A program made the translations under genes and the position numbers. From Defluviitaleaceae bacterium (GTDB lineage Bacteria > Bacillota > Clostridia > Lachnospirales > WQUN01): a DNA stretch of 64,000 nucleotides. Shown here in pieces: positions 8,426-17,100 of the stretch. Below the pieces are notes generated by a model, which had not been told where the DNA came from, did not search any database, and was given only the letters and a program-made list of their open reading frames with translations. The stretch's first letter is position 1. Each line of letters starts with the position of its first letter. The DNA is taken from NCBI GenBank assembly GCA_009779755.1, contig WRDO01000001.1, forward strand, positions 62,001-126,000, written 5' to 3'.

Positions 8426-9523
8426 ATAATAAAAAACATACGCGTTGTAGACGCGCAGGGTACGGAATATGGAGCAACCTATCCGCGGCGGGCCAGAGGG
8501 CTCGCCAAAAAAGGCAGGGCACGCTTCATAGAGGATAAGACCCTGATGCTGGCGTGTCCTCCCGCACATTATAAAAATCCGGAGGATACCATGAATAATA
8601 ATGATAACGTAAACACCGCGGCAACCGCGGAAGCACCCGTTAGCAACGGCCCGAAGCCGGCCGAAAACCTGCCGAACGGGATCCCCGTCACCCTCGAACC
8701 GCGCAAGTGGCTGGTGGACTGGACGAGGAACAACAAAACGAACAAAGTCAGCCGCGTCTTCGTCACCGACATGACCGGCGGCCTAACCGAAGCCCTTTGC
8801 CTGGGAGACTGGGCTTGGAACTGGTCAACCGTCGATTCACCCATGATGTCGTTGCAAGCGAATACGGAATACGTCATCACCTTTTGGCTGAACGGCGGCG
8901 AAACCGAAATCGAACAGGAAACCTGCCAATTTCGGGTTTACCTCAACGGCGACGGTGAAAACCCCTTGATCTACCCCCTTAACAGGGACGTGATCAAACC
9001 GCTTAAGTATCATAAGGGCTGGTACCGTTTCGCCATCCCCTTCAACACGGGCGAATCGTACAACGACACCGTGCGGGTAATGCTCCAGTTCGTCGCCATG
9101 CGCGCGTACTGCGCAATCCTGCCCGACAAGCCCGAATACGCCGACTTACCCGATGAGGAACGCCCCGACCCGCGCATCCCCCAACGCCACAACATCGCAC
9201 ACGGCGCAAGCGGCTACCCGCGGGACAAAAGCTGGTCGTATCTGGTGTTCGGCAATGAAGCGACGGACCCCGCAAACACCGGGGGGTCGTCGGGACGGAA
9301 TTCCGGCAATACCAAAAAGCGCTCCGGCGCACTCGAACAATTCGTAAACGCAGGCGTGGACATCGAGGGGTTGTTGGAACATATGGATTCTTACAATCTG
9401 ATGGAACTGCTCCGCGAAGATGGCGCCATCGAACGCCTTTCGAACTTGGGCGTGGACATCGACGGGTTGTTGGAACACATGGATGACGATGACAAAATAG
9501 AACTGCTTAGGGACATGATGTAA
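8426..9523 (+). CDS. Uncharacterised protein with RRARG-type N-terminus, beta domain and C-terminal 31-residue repeats; apparent ATA start
   Basis: The ORF track starts at a TTG (8369) with no ribosome binding site. From memory, proteins with this N-terminus begin at the equivalent of IIKNIRVVD; that codon here is ATA (8426), with AGAAAGGAAGGGG ending 9 bases before it. I therefore favour 8426, a rare start, with 8369 as the alternative. Domains: a short basic N-terminal module (TYPRRARGLAKKGRARF), a linker rich in Asn, Ala and Thr, a beta-sandwich-like region (about residues 85-260, possibly carbohydrate-binding-like), and two tandem copies of a roughly 31-residue unit containing GVDI(E/D)GLLEHMD. 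It stands alone and ends in a good terminator. Confidence 0.7.
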   Translation: MIKNIRVVDAQGTEYGATYPRRARGLAKKGRARFIEDKTLMLACPPAHYKNPEDTMNNNDNVNTAATAEAPVSNGPKPAENLPNGIPVTLEPRKWLVDWTRNNKTNKVSRVFVTDMTGGLTEALCLGDWAWNWSTVDSPMMSLQANTEYVITFWLNGGETEIEQETCQFRVYLNGDGENPLIYPLNRDVIKPLKYHKGWYRFAIPFNTGESYNDTVRVMLQFVAMRAYCAILPDKPEYADLPDEERPDPRIPQRHNIAHGASGYPRDKSWSYLVFGNEATDPANTGGSSGRNSGNTKKRSGALEQFVNAGVDIEGLLEHMDSYNLMELLREDGAIERLSNLGVDIDGLLEHMDDDDKIELLRDMM

Positions 9524-9559
9524 AACGATTAAATGTAACGCAGCCACATTAAAACACGA

Positions 9560-9589
9560 GCCGCCCTTCTTAAAACGGGGCGGCTTTTT
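9560..9589 (+). terminator. Rho-independent terminator
   Basis: GCCGCCC and GGGCGGC flank an 11-base loop and are followed by TTTTT, 36 bases after the stop of the preceding gene. It ends the transcript before the convergent phosphatase gene. Confidence 0.8.
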
Positions 9590-9618
9590 GATGGGTGACG
9601 TTTTTTGTCGATACGGTT

Positions 9619-10188
9619 TTATTTCTGCGAATCCGTCTTAAACCCAACCCAAGAAAATGACTCGTCAAAATTAATCTCCGATATTCCGCAGAAAGGAATC
9701 TCCTGTGCAAGTGAAAATTGACGCATAACGACAACATGCGTTACGGCAATGATTTTCTTGTATTTTTTATAACGCAGAAGCGCGTTTTTGGCGCGGTTGA
9801 ATACGTCCGAGAGGTTTTCGAATTTTATTTCACTATCGTTCGGGCATACCCCTTTGTACGCGGCGCATAATTCACTTGCTTTTATTGATTCTTCCTTGGA
9901 CGAATATTGGAAAGATAAATCGGGCATCCACTCATGCAAATCCACTTCGACCCTTATGTCCAACATCCTATTTTTGGCTATAATCGCCGCCGTTTGCAAT
10001 GCCCGTGTATACGGGGAAGATACGATTATCTCGGCATCGTCCAACCTCGCGTCAAAGGAAGCCTTTTCGGCAATACTAATGCCGTTTTCGGTAAGCTGGG
10101 CCAAATCGAGTCCATGACCGATATATTTCCTTTCTCTGACAAACGAATAATCGGGCTCACTATGCCGCACAAATACTATTTTTTGCAT
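9619..10188 (-). CDS. Histidine phosphatase superfamily protein
   Basis: About 189 residues. The first codon in the ORF track is a GTG; the ATG three codons later (10188, MQKIVFVRHSEPD) has AAGGGG about 8 bases upstream and is preferred. The catalytic phospho-accepting His lies in VRHSEPD near the N-terminus, followed by SSPYTRALQTA (about 58-68) and the second catalytic His in VTHVVVMR (about 160). Family members are phosphoglycerate mutase-like phosphatases acting on small phospho-esters or phosphoproteins. The substrate here is unknown and there is no informative operon partner. Confidence 0.9.
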   Translation of the reverse strand: MQKIVFVRHSEPDYSFVRERKYIGHGLDLAQLTENGISIAEKASFDARLDDAEIIVSSPYTRALQTAAIIAKNRMLDIRVEVDLHEWMPDLSFQYSSKEESIKASELCAAYKGVCPNDSEIKFENLSDVFNRAKNALLRYKKYKKIIAVTHVVVMRQFSLAQEIPFCGISEINFDESFSWVGFKTDSQK

Positions 10189-10223
10189 TACACGCACCCC
10201 TTGTTTGACATTTGAACACGAAA

Positions 10224-10448
10224 TTAATAATCATTCAAACTCTTAAAATTATTCGGGAAAAAATAGAACTCCATTCCCGTTCTATACCCTGTTTCCGATT
10301 CAATATCCAATTGATTCCATATGATTATTCTATATAGAAAAGCCGTATATGTACGTGTTCCGCCGTCTCTGTATACTACGGGTATCGGGAATATTAATAC
10401 CGACACCAAAATAATAATCAATGTAATCAATCTATTTTTCTTTTTCAC
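10224..10448 (-). CDS. Small conserved membrane-anchored protein
   Basis: A 74-residue protein starting at GTG with GGGCGG about 7 bases upstream. It has an N-terminal membrane helix (about residues 6-24) followed by a short extracytoplasmic part with YRDGGTRTYTAFLYRIIIW and a MEFYFFPNN end. I recall similar short proteins from Clostridia, but no function. It sits alone between the phosphatase and the pilus operon. Confidence 0.7.
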   Translation of the reverse strand: MKKKNRLITLIIILVSVLIFPIPVVYRDGGTRTYTAFLYRIIIWNQLDIESETGYRTGMEFYFFPNNFKSLNDY

Positions 10449-10467
10449 CGCAATACCGCCCGATATT

Positions 10468-11001
10468 TTATTCTAATATTACCACCTTTTTATACTTCAC
10501 GCACATGCTCCCTACCAGCACGATCGGTTCTTCGCAGGTTGTGCGGATTTCGATTTCGATGCGCTGCCCTTCTATGTAGGTGATGCGTATTATTGCGAGG
10601 TGGCGAGCGGTTTCATTACCGGGACCGCCGAGTTCCAACCGTCCGTACCGCAAATGTTCCGGCGGCAGGGTAGCGTCGAAGAAAAACGTAAAGCGCGGCG
10701 GCATGAGGCGTACGTCCTGCCCGGGCGGCAAGGGTTCGACGGGCAGGCTTATTTGCCGCAGTACATGCGTATACCCGCCGTGTGTATGCGTGTCTAAATA
10801 AATCACGTCGGCCAATTGAATGTTCATCAGTAAGATATCCATCGCGCCGCGCGCATTTTCGAAAATGCTTAGCCGTGTGATGATACGCGCGGATGCGTTC
10901 GCCGCATACCGCCACACAAATAAGACGCCCAGCGAAAGGATAAACCACACACCCAAAGCGATCGTGACCTCCAAAAGGGTATAACCGCCGCGGCTACCCA
11001 T
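10468..11001 (-). CDS. Prepilin-like protein with type IV N-terminal methylation site
   Basis: A 177-residue protein. The N-terminus GSRGGYTLLEVTIALGVWF is a class III signal: cleavage after Gly, then Tyr as first mature residue and Glu at +5 before a hydrophobic helix. The remainder is beta-rich, as in minor pseudopilins (PilW/GspJ- or ComGF-like). The ATG lies 8 bases inside the end of the upstream ATPase gene, so it is translationally coupled. It is the last gene of the pilus operon. Prepilin peptidase is not in the window. Confidence 0.85.
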   Translation of the reverse strand: MGSRGGYTLLEVTIALGVWFILSLGVLFVWRYAANASARIITRLSIFENARGAMDILLMNIQLADVIYLDTHTHGGYTHVLRQISLPVEPLPPGQDVRLMPPRFTFFFDATLPPEHLRYGRLELGGPGNETARHLAIIRITYIEGQRIEIEIRTTCEEPIVLVGSMCVKYKKVVILE

Positions 11002-12475
11002 CCCTGTGCAAAGCCTTTATCACTTCATCCGCGGTGGTTCGGCCTTCTGACAATGCCAGCAGCGCGTTTTTCCGTAATCCCCGCTTTTTGCGTATTTGCA
11101 TGGCGAAACGCATGGGGTCAACGGCGAAATCACGGCGGAGGCTTTCGTTCATAAGAACGTATTCGTATACGGCGAATCGGCTTCGGTACCCCGTGTGCCT
11201 GCAATGTCCGCAGCCCGTCCCTTCGAAAACGGGTGTATCGGGCGGTATCTCCAGCAAAACGCTTTGTTCGGCGGTCAATTCCGCCGATGCGCGGCAATCC
11301 GGGCAAATCCGACGTACCAGTCGCTGCGAAACAATCCCGTTCAACGCGGCGGCGGCGAGGTAATGCTCGATGCCCATGTCGGTCAGGCGTTCGATAACAC
11401 CCGCGGCGTCGTTGGTATGCAGGGTGGTGAGTACCACATGGCCCGTAAGCGCGGCTTGGATGGCGATACGGGCGGTTTCCGTATCGCGCATTTCGCCGAT
11501 CATGATCACGTCGGGGTCTTGCCGCAGGATATATTTAAGCGCGGCGGCAAAACCCAAGGCGCCGGGGTTGTGTGACGCGTTGATGTGGTTGACGCCCAAA
11601 AGGGGATTTTCGACGGGGTCCTCCACGGTGACGATATTACGTCCCGTTGTATTAAGCTCCTCAAGGAATGTACTGAGCGTGGTGGATTTGCCGCTGCCCG
11701 TGGGCCCGGTGATGATGACCGCCCCATACGGTTGTTTGAACAGATGCGTGAGCTTTTCCAAATCAGGCGCGGAAAAGCCAAGGTCATCTTTGCCGATGCG
11801 TGTATTGCCGCCGTACAATAAACGGATGACGGCTTTTTCGCCTTGGGTCGTGGGTATCGTCGACAGCCTGAAATCCACCGTTTCACCGTGCACGGGCATA
11901 GTAAAATGACCGTCCTGCGGAAAGCGTTTTTCCGCGATGTCCATACCGCCCATCACTTTCAGGCGCGATATGATATTGGGCAGCAAACCGATGTCAATCG
12001 CCCCATGCACCCGCAAATCACCATGCACGCGGTAACGCGCGCGGAGTTGGCTGCCGAAGGGTTCGATATGCAGGTCGCTGGCGCGGTTTAATACGCCCGA
12101 ATCGATGAGTGAATCGATGAGGCGTACCGCCGGCGCGGCGTTGAGCTGCATCAACAGCTTGGGGTCCGTCAAATCGCGGTCTTGCAATCTTTTTTCAAAA
12201 ACGAAGCGTGAAGCGATATTCCGTATCGCATCATCGCCGTAGGTTTGGTTTATGTAATAACGGATATCCTCCTCGTTGGCATAAAACGGCTCGATGAAGC
12301 AATGCGTCAACGCGGACAGGTCGTTTATCGTCTTTACGCACCTTGGGTTTGGCAGGGCCGTATAAAGGATATCACCCTCCCGTTTGACGGGCAGGGCGAT
12401 ATAACGCGCCGCGTAGTCGTGACCCAACAGCAGCGCGGCTCCTTTATCGATTTCAACCGTTGAAAGGTTGGTCAC
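10994..12475 (-). CDS. pilB: Type II secretion/type IV pilus assembly ATPase (PilB/GspE family)
   Basis: Hexameric cytoplasmic ATPase that drives pilin polymerisation. The 493-residue protein has an N-terminal MshEN-like domain (about residues 1-90), Walker A GPTGSGKST (257-265), the Asp-box VEDPVE (284-289), Walker B DPDVIMIGEMRD (320-331), the His box THLTND-like TLHTND (351-356), and a tetracysteine zinc site (C391, C394, C422, C425), as in PilB/GspE. Its ATG overlaps the stop of the pilin gene by 4 bases. With the F-type platform and two pilins it forms a minimal assembly set, either a competence-type pseudopilus or a type IV pilus. Confidence 0.93.
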   Translation of the reverse strand: MTNLSTVEIDKGAALLLGHDYAARYIALPVKREGDILYTALPNPRCVKTINDLSALTHCFIEPFYANEEDIRYYINQTYGDDAIRNIASRFVFEKRLQDRDLTDPKLLMQLNAAPAVRLIDSLIDSGVLNRASDLHIEPFGSQLRARYRVHGDLRVHGAIDIGLLPNIISRLKVMGGMDIAEKRFPQDGHFTMPVHGETVDFRLSTIPTTQGEKAVIRLLYGGNTRIGKDDLGFSAPDLEKLTHLFKQPYGAVIITGPTGSGKSTTLSTFLEELNTTGRNIVTVEDPVENPLLGVNHINASHNPGALGFAAALKYILRQDPDVIMIGEMRDTETARIAIQAALTGHVVLTTLHTNDAAGVIERLTDMGIEHYLAAAALNGIVSQRLVRRICPDCRASAELTAEQSVLLEIPPDTPVFEGTGCGHCRHTGYRSRFAVYEYVLMNESLRRDFAVDPMRFAMQIRKKRGLRKNALLALSEGRTTADEVIKALHRDG

Positions 12476-12900
12476 GGGGTGGGTGATGCCTCGATGGTGC
12501 GCCCCCCCACCACGTATTTACGCTCCTCTTCGGATAACGCGTTGTATGCCCTGTGCACCCCATCGGGGCTGTCCGTTATATTTACCACCACGCCGTGTTG
12601 GGTGTTCGTCTCCCACGTTGCTTCCGCGGTTTGGATGTTTGCGCTTTGCGCGTTTAAGAACCCTGCCGTTCGCAGGTTACCCAATATCGCGTTCATGTTT
12701 GCGCCTTGTACGGCCCTGCCGCGTTCGGCGCGGTACAACTCCATTGCGTTATGTATTACATGGGCCGATTGGATATCGCTGCGCAGGCGCGCGCGGTCGG
12801 TGGTATTTAGGAATATCGGGATCAATATCGCGGCGATGATCGCCAATATCGCGAGTACGATGGTCAATTCCATTAATGTGAAACCGTTTTTGCTGTGCAT
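12472..12900 (-). CDS. Major (pseudo)pilin with type IV prepilin signal
   Basis: Start placed at the ATG of MHSKNGF, because the GGAAGG site lies about 10 bases upstream of it but directly abuts the ATG used in the ORF track. About 142 residues; the prepilin motif KNGFTLMELTIVLAILAIIA shows cleavage after Gly and Glu at +5. The hydrophobic helix is followed by a globular region with ERGRAV and a C-terminal beta segment. It is likely the main subunit of the filament built by the neighbouring PilB and PilC, resembling GspG/ComGC-type pilins. Confidence 0.9.
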   Translation of the reverse strand: MHSKNGFTLMELTIVLAILAIIAAILIPIFLNTTDRARLRSDIQSAHVIHNAMELYRAERGRAVQGANMNAILGNLRTAGFLNAQSANIQTAEATWETNTQHGVVVNITDSPDGVHRAYNALSEEERKYVVGGRTIEASPTP

Positions 12901-12920
12901 AAAAATCATCCTTCCTTATA

Positions 12921-14033
12921 TTAAACCGCCGTAGCCAACTCAAATGTCGGCAACACAATCGCCAACATAACCAACGCCAATATAAATCCCAGCGTCAAAG
13001 TGATTATCGGTTCCACCAATTTATTCAACCGTCGTAAGGTACGTTGGTAGGTTTGCGTAAAATGGATTTGGCATTGCGCCATCGTTTGGGATAAGCTACC
13101 CGTTTCCTCGCCCACACGCGCCAAGCCCACCAATAAAGGGTCGATATACGGTAGATCCGTCAAAGTCGCCCAAAACGGCCGTCCCGCGGCTAATGCACCG
13201 TGTACGTTCAACAAATCGCGTTTAACTAAGGTATTTCCCATTACCTCCGCGCATACGGGCATCGCACCCGATACGGATTGCCCCGTACCCAGCATCAAAT
13301 TAAGCGATTGCACCAAACGCAGGTTAATCCCCTGCCGAAACAACGTGAAACGTAATTGCGCCGCCGCGACCGCGTTCCTCCCCTTGCCGCTCCGCAAAAG
13401 GGCGATCACGCCCAATATAACCGCACCCAAACCAAAAGCCAGCCACCACGCGTGACGGGTCATAAAAGCGGAAATGCCGAGCAATCCCCGCGTAAGCGCG
13501 GGCAACGCGACGCCGGAATGATCAAATACCTGTGAATATCCGGGTAAAACAACCGTCACCGCCATAATGATGACGCCAAGCATCATGAGGGTGACCGCCG
13601 TCGGGTACAGTAAAGCGGCAGCCAATTCGTCCCTCGTTTTCGCTTGCCGTTCGTAGAAGTCCGCCAATTGTTCGCACACGCGGGGCAATTGCGCGGTCAT
13701 TTCGCCGATGGTGATAAAACCGCACATAAAAACAGGGAAAACCTTCGACGCCGCCAAGGCACTCGCGAAGGCTTCCCCTTGCAGGATTTTATTATGTATG
13801 TCGGGCAGGGTTTGCTTCATTAAACGTCCTTCGGTTTGCGGGAGCAAGGTGGGTATAACGTCCTTTACAGGTACACCCGCCCCCAGCAAAAAAGAAAGTT
13901 CCCTACAGAAAACCGCAAGGTCATGCGGGCGTACAGATGCCCCTGTACGCGACAATAAATCCCCGATATCCCTGTGCCACATCGAAACAACGGGTTTGAC
14001 GTTTTTTGCATGGGAGGCGGGCGGATATATCAT
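12921..14033 (-). CDS. pilC: Type II secretion/type IV pilus inner-membrane platform (PilC/GspF family)
   Basis: About 370 residues from the preferred ATG at 14033 (MIYPPASH), which has CCGGAG about 8 bases upstream; the longer ORF-track start has no such site. Two T2SSF domains (about residues 40-165 and 240-360), each with helical cytoplasmic parts and hydrophobic spans near 140-165, 190-215 and 345-368. FCRELSFLLGAGVPV and ARVGEETGSL are typical family segments. First gene of the minus-strand operon pilC-pilin-pilB-pilW-like, divergent from the prpC operon. Confidence 0.92.
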   Translation of the reverse strand: MIYPPASHAKNVKPVVSMWHRDIGDLLSRTGASVRPHDLAVFCRELSFLLGAGVPVKDVIPTLLPQTEGRLMKQTLPDIHNKILQGEAFASALAASKVFPVFMCGFITIGEMTAQLPRVCEQLADFYERQAKTRDELAAALLYPTAVTLMMLGVIIMAVTVVLPGYSQVFDHSGVALPALTRGLLGISAFMTRHAWWLAFGLGAVILGVIALLRSGKGRNAVAAAQLRFTLFRQGINLRLVQSLNLMLGTGQSVSGAMPVCAEVMGNTLVKRDLLNVHGALAAGRPFWATLTDLPYIDPLLVGLARVGEETGSLSQTMAQCQIHFTQTYQRTLRRLNKLVEPIITLTLGFILALVMLAIVLPTFELATAV

Positions 14034-14172
14034 ACAGGCAGCTCCGGTTTTTAAACGGATTGTTATCCAACGTTCCCATTGCGTCAATATGCGAAATGTC
14101 CATATCGAAGCGATACACACACGCGGATGTATTTACTAGGATGCATCGCGGTAAAGAAAATGTAATAAACGC

Positions 14173-14201
14173 TTGTACCCCGTAAATAATAGGATTATAA
14201 T
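14173..14201 (+). promoter_or_regulatory. Putative sigma-A promoter of the prpC-prkC-rsgA operon
   Basis: TTGTAC and a perfect TATAAT with 17 bases between them. The predicted transcript start falls near 14208, on top of the AAAAGGAG stretch just downstream. So that ribosome-binding-like sequence may be only partly transcribed. Confidence 0.6.
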
Positions 14202-14216
14202 AAAAGGAGTAAATAT

Positions 14217-14234
14217 ATGAACGAATGGGGCTAA
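14217..14234 (+). other. Five-codon mini-ORF at the strongest ribosome binding site before prpC
   Basis: GGAG (14206-14209) is ideally spaced from the ATG at 14217, but that frame reads only MNEWG then TAA. The stop lies 2 bases before the prpC ATG at 14237. It may be a translational-coupling mini-cistron or chance, since the predicted transcript start overlaps the GGAG. Confidence 0.35.
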
Positions 14235-14236
14235 GC

Positions 14237-14995
14237 ATGTACGCAGCCGGTCTTACCCATACAGGGCAAGTGAGAAGCCAGAACCAAGACGCGATTTTCG
14301 TTTCGGCGGATGCCGTGGGGCCGTTACCCAATCTCTTTATTGTGGCGGACGGCATGGGCGGCCACAAAGCAGGCGACGTCGCCAGCAATCAGGCTGTCGA
14401 ACGGTTCCATAAATATATCAGCGAAATGCCCAAACCCAAGGAACCGGCGGATAGTTATATCCAATTGCTTTATTCGGTCGCCGAAAGGATCAATCGGGAA
14501 CTCTTTGAACTGGCAAGGGCCCACCCGGAGGAAATGCACGGTATGGGTACGACGTTTATCGCTTGCGTTATTGAAGGCGGGCGGGCCGATTTTGTGCATG
14601 TGGGCGACAGCCGCGTGTATGCGGTTACGCCGGAGGGTATCGAGCAGTTTTCAAACGACCATACCTACGCCGAGGAGATGTTCCGCGCGGGCGAAATCAC
14701 CGCCGAAGAAGCGCGGATGCACCCCAAGCGGCACCATTTGACACGCGTGCTGGGTTTCGACCCGTATGTGGAGCTGGACGGATTCTCCCGCAACTTGGAG
14801 GGGATTTCGTCCGTTTTGTTATGTACCGACGGGCTGAGCAATATGATGGATGACGGCCAATTGATGAAAATTGTGAATCGCGAGGGATATGTGGAAATAC
14901 GGGTGCAGGTGTTGGTGGACGAAGCCAATGCACGTGGCGGGTCGGACAACATCAGCGCCGTCCTTATCGACTTACGAGAAGGGACGCAGCAATGA
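14237..14995 (+). CDS. prpC: PP2C-family Ser/Thr protein phosphatase (PrpC/Stp)
   Basis: Dephosphorylates proteins phosphorylated by the PASTA kinase encoded next. About 252 residues from the ATG at 14237, which has GGGG about 6 bases upstream. The ORF-track start at 14225 is an alternative. PP2C metal-binding motifs are all visible: SQNQDA near residue 18, VADGMGGHKAGD near 37-48, GTTF, HVGDSRVY (about 115-122), CTDGLSNM (about 195-202), and GGSDNIS at the end. The gene overlaps the kinase start by 4 bases (ATGA). Confidence 0.95.
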   Translation: MYAAGLTHTGQVRSQNQDAIFVSADAVGPLPNLFIVADGMGGHKAGDVASNQAVERFHKYISEMPKPKEPADSYIQLLYSVAERINRELFELARAHPEEMHGMGTTFIACVIEGGRADFVHVGDSRVYAVTPEGIEQFSNDHTYAEEMFRAGEITAEEARMHPKRHHLTRVLGFDPYVELDGFSRNLEGISSVLLCTDGLSNMMDDGQLMKIVNREGYVEIRVQVLVDEANARGGSDNISAVLIDLREGTQQ

Positions 14996-17100
14996 AACTT
15001 GATGCGGGGCATATCGTATCCAACCGGTATGAGATAGACGAAGTATTGGGCAGGGGCGGCATGTCCGTCGTTTACAAGGCGCTTGACCGTAAATTGGGGC
15101 GTTACGTAACGCTTAAGGTATTAAAGGATGAATATTCGGCGGATGAGGAATACGTCTGCCGTTTTCCCGTGGAAGCGCAAGCGGCCGCGGCGTTGAACCA
15201 CCCTAACATCGTACAAATTTATGATAACGGGCAGGACGGGGATATATGCTACATTGTGCTGGAATATATCGACGGCACGAATCTGAAAACGCTGATCAAC
15301 CGAAAGGCACCCTTCAATAACGATACGACCTTGGCGGTAGCGATACAAATCGCCGAAGGCTTGTCCGAAGCGCACAGCTACGGTATCGTCCATCGCGACG
15401 TTAAGCCGCAGAACATACTCGTGACGCCCAACTCCACGGTAAAAGTCACCGACTTCGGCATCGCGCGCGTAGCCAAGGCCTCGACGCTTACCGGCGGCGG
15501 CGGTTCGATGGGCAGCGTGCATTATTTCTCGCCCGAACAGGCGCGCGGCGGCTTCGTGGATAACAAAAGCGACATATATGCGTTGGGCATAACGCTGTAC
15601 GAAATGGCGACGGGGACGCTTCCCTACGACGGCGACTCCACCGTAGCCGTTGCGCTTAAGCATATCAACGATCCGCTGCCCGATATGCTGGCGATCAACC
15701 CCCATATATCGGAAAGTTTGGAACGTATTATTCTAAAAGCGACCGAAAAATCCCCTATAAAGCGTTACCAAAGCATGGAGGAAATGTCGTCGGACCTGAA
15801 GCGTGCCCTCGCCGGTGAAAGCGAACCCGTCCCCAACCGCCAAGCCGCGCAATCGGAAGAGGACGATCCCTCCTACTACGATAACGACGGCTACGATTAT
15901 TACGACAACGACGATCACGCGGACGAGGACAGTAAAAAAGAGGACCGTAAGGTAATGCTCTACGGCGTATTGCTTGCGTTGCCCCTTATTTTGATTATCA
16001 CGCTGGTATCCTTCGGCATATACCGTTGGCGGCGCAACGATTGGATAGATATCATCGACCTGACGGGCATGAGCCTGTACGCCGCGCAGGAATGGGCCGA
16101 AGGGAAGGGCCTCGAACTGGTTTTTACGGAGGTGTACAGCGACGATTTCGCTGAAGGATATGTTTTTAACCAAATACAAACGCCGGACTTTAACGCCATG
16201 CGCCCCGGTGATGCTTTTCACGTAAGTTTGAGCAAGGGACCCGAACCCTATATCATTATGCCGTTATTAGAGAGCCTAACCTACGAGGACGCAAAGGCCG
16301 AATTGGAAGCGTTAAGGGCGGGTTTCCCCCTTGAAATCGAACGGACCGACCATGTGGACGCCGAATTGCCGAGGGATAAAGTCGTGGCGCAGGAGCCGTT
16401 GCCGGGTACGGTCGTACGAATGGGCGACAAAATTATCCTGCAGGTCTCCGTCGGCCCCGAACAGACCCAAGTACAGGTACCCAACCTGATCAACAGACCC
16501 GAAACGGAAGCGAACGCGCTGGCTGCGGAAGCGGGTTTAATCGTCGGCATACCCGAGCGGCGGGAAAACATGACGCATGCCGCGGGTATGGTTTTCGGGC
16601 AAAATTTGGCGCCTTATGATATGGTGGAGCGTAATACCGTGATTATCCTGAGCGTTTCCACGGGACCGCCGCCCGCCCCGCCGCCCGGACCTTCTCCAAC
16701 CCCCACAATCGCACCCACCCCCACGCCAACCCCAACCCCTACGGCGGACCCCGATCCCACACCGACCCCCACGCCCGACCCAACGCCGACCCCCACACCC
16801 CTGCCGCCAAGGAATTTCGCGTTAAATATAATTTTACCGACCACCGTGGAGAGATTACCCGATCCGTACCATTTGCGGATTATGTTGCAAATCGGGAGCG
16901 ACAACCCGATTATGCTGATCAACGACCCGAACGTAACCGCGTGGCGTTTCCCGCTCCTTTTGACGCAAGCCGATTTGGGCTTGCAACAGAGAGGAATCGA
17001 ATTGACCGGCAACGGCGAGGAGGTATTCTCCATTTACTTCCTGGACGGGGACGAAAACGTAATATCGATGGCGAGGCAAATCTTCGCGTTTGATGAATAA
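14992..17100 (+). CDS. prkC: Membrane Ser/Thr kinase with PASTA domains (PrkC/StkP type)
   Basis: Senses muropeptides or lipid II outside and phosphorylates cytoplasmic proteins. The 702-residue layout is: kinase domain 12-270 with glycine loop GRGGMS, Lys42, catalytic HRDVKPQN (135-142) and DFG (154-156); an acidic Asp/Tyr-rich linker (285-318); one membrane helix (about 321-344); three PASTA-like units (about 350-560). The end is a PTPTPTP low-complexity stalk and a terminal beta domain of about 95 residues. The extra stalk and terminal domain are longer than in typical PrkC. It sits between prpC and rsgA, as in many Firmicutes. Confidence 0.96.
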   Translation: MKLDAGHIVSNRYEIDEVLGRGGMSVVYKALDRKLGRYVTLKVLKDEYSADEEYVCRFPVEAQAAAALNHPNIVQIYDNGQDGDICYIVLEYIDGTNLKTLINRKAPFNNDTTLAVAIQIAEGLSEAHSYGIVHRDVKPQNILVTPNSTVKVTDFGIARVAKASTLTGGGGSMGSVHYFSPEQARGGFVDNKSDIYALGITLYEMATGTLPYDGDSTVAVALKHINDPLPDMLAINPHISESLERIILKATEKSPIKRYQSMEEMSSDLKRALAGESEPVPNRQAAQSEEDDPSYYDNDGYDYYDNDDHADEDSKKEDRKVMLYGVLLALPLILIITLVSFGIYRWRRNDWIDIIDLTGMSLYAAQEWAEGKGLELVFTEVYSDDFAEGYVFNQIQTPDFNAMRPGDAFHVSLSKGPEPYIIMPLLESLTYEDAKAELEALRAGFPLEIERTDHVDAELPRDKVVAQEPLPGTVVRMGDKIILQVSVGPEQTQVQVPNLINRPETEANALAAEAGLIVGIPERRENMTHAAGMVFGQNLAPYDMVERNTVIILSVSTGPPPAPPPGPSPTPTIAPTPTPTPTPTADPDPTPTPTPDPTPTPTPLPPRNFALNIILPTTVERLPDPYHLRIMLQIGSDNPIMLINDPNVTAWRFPLLLTQADLGLQQRGIELTGNGEEVFSIYFLDGDENVISMARQIFAFDE

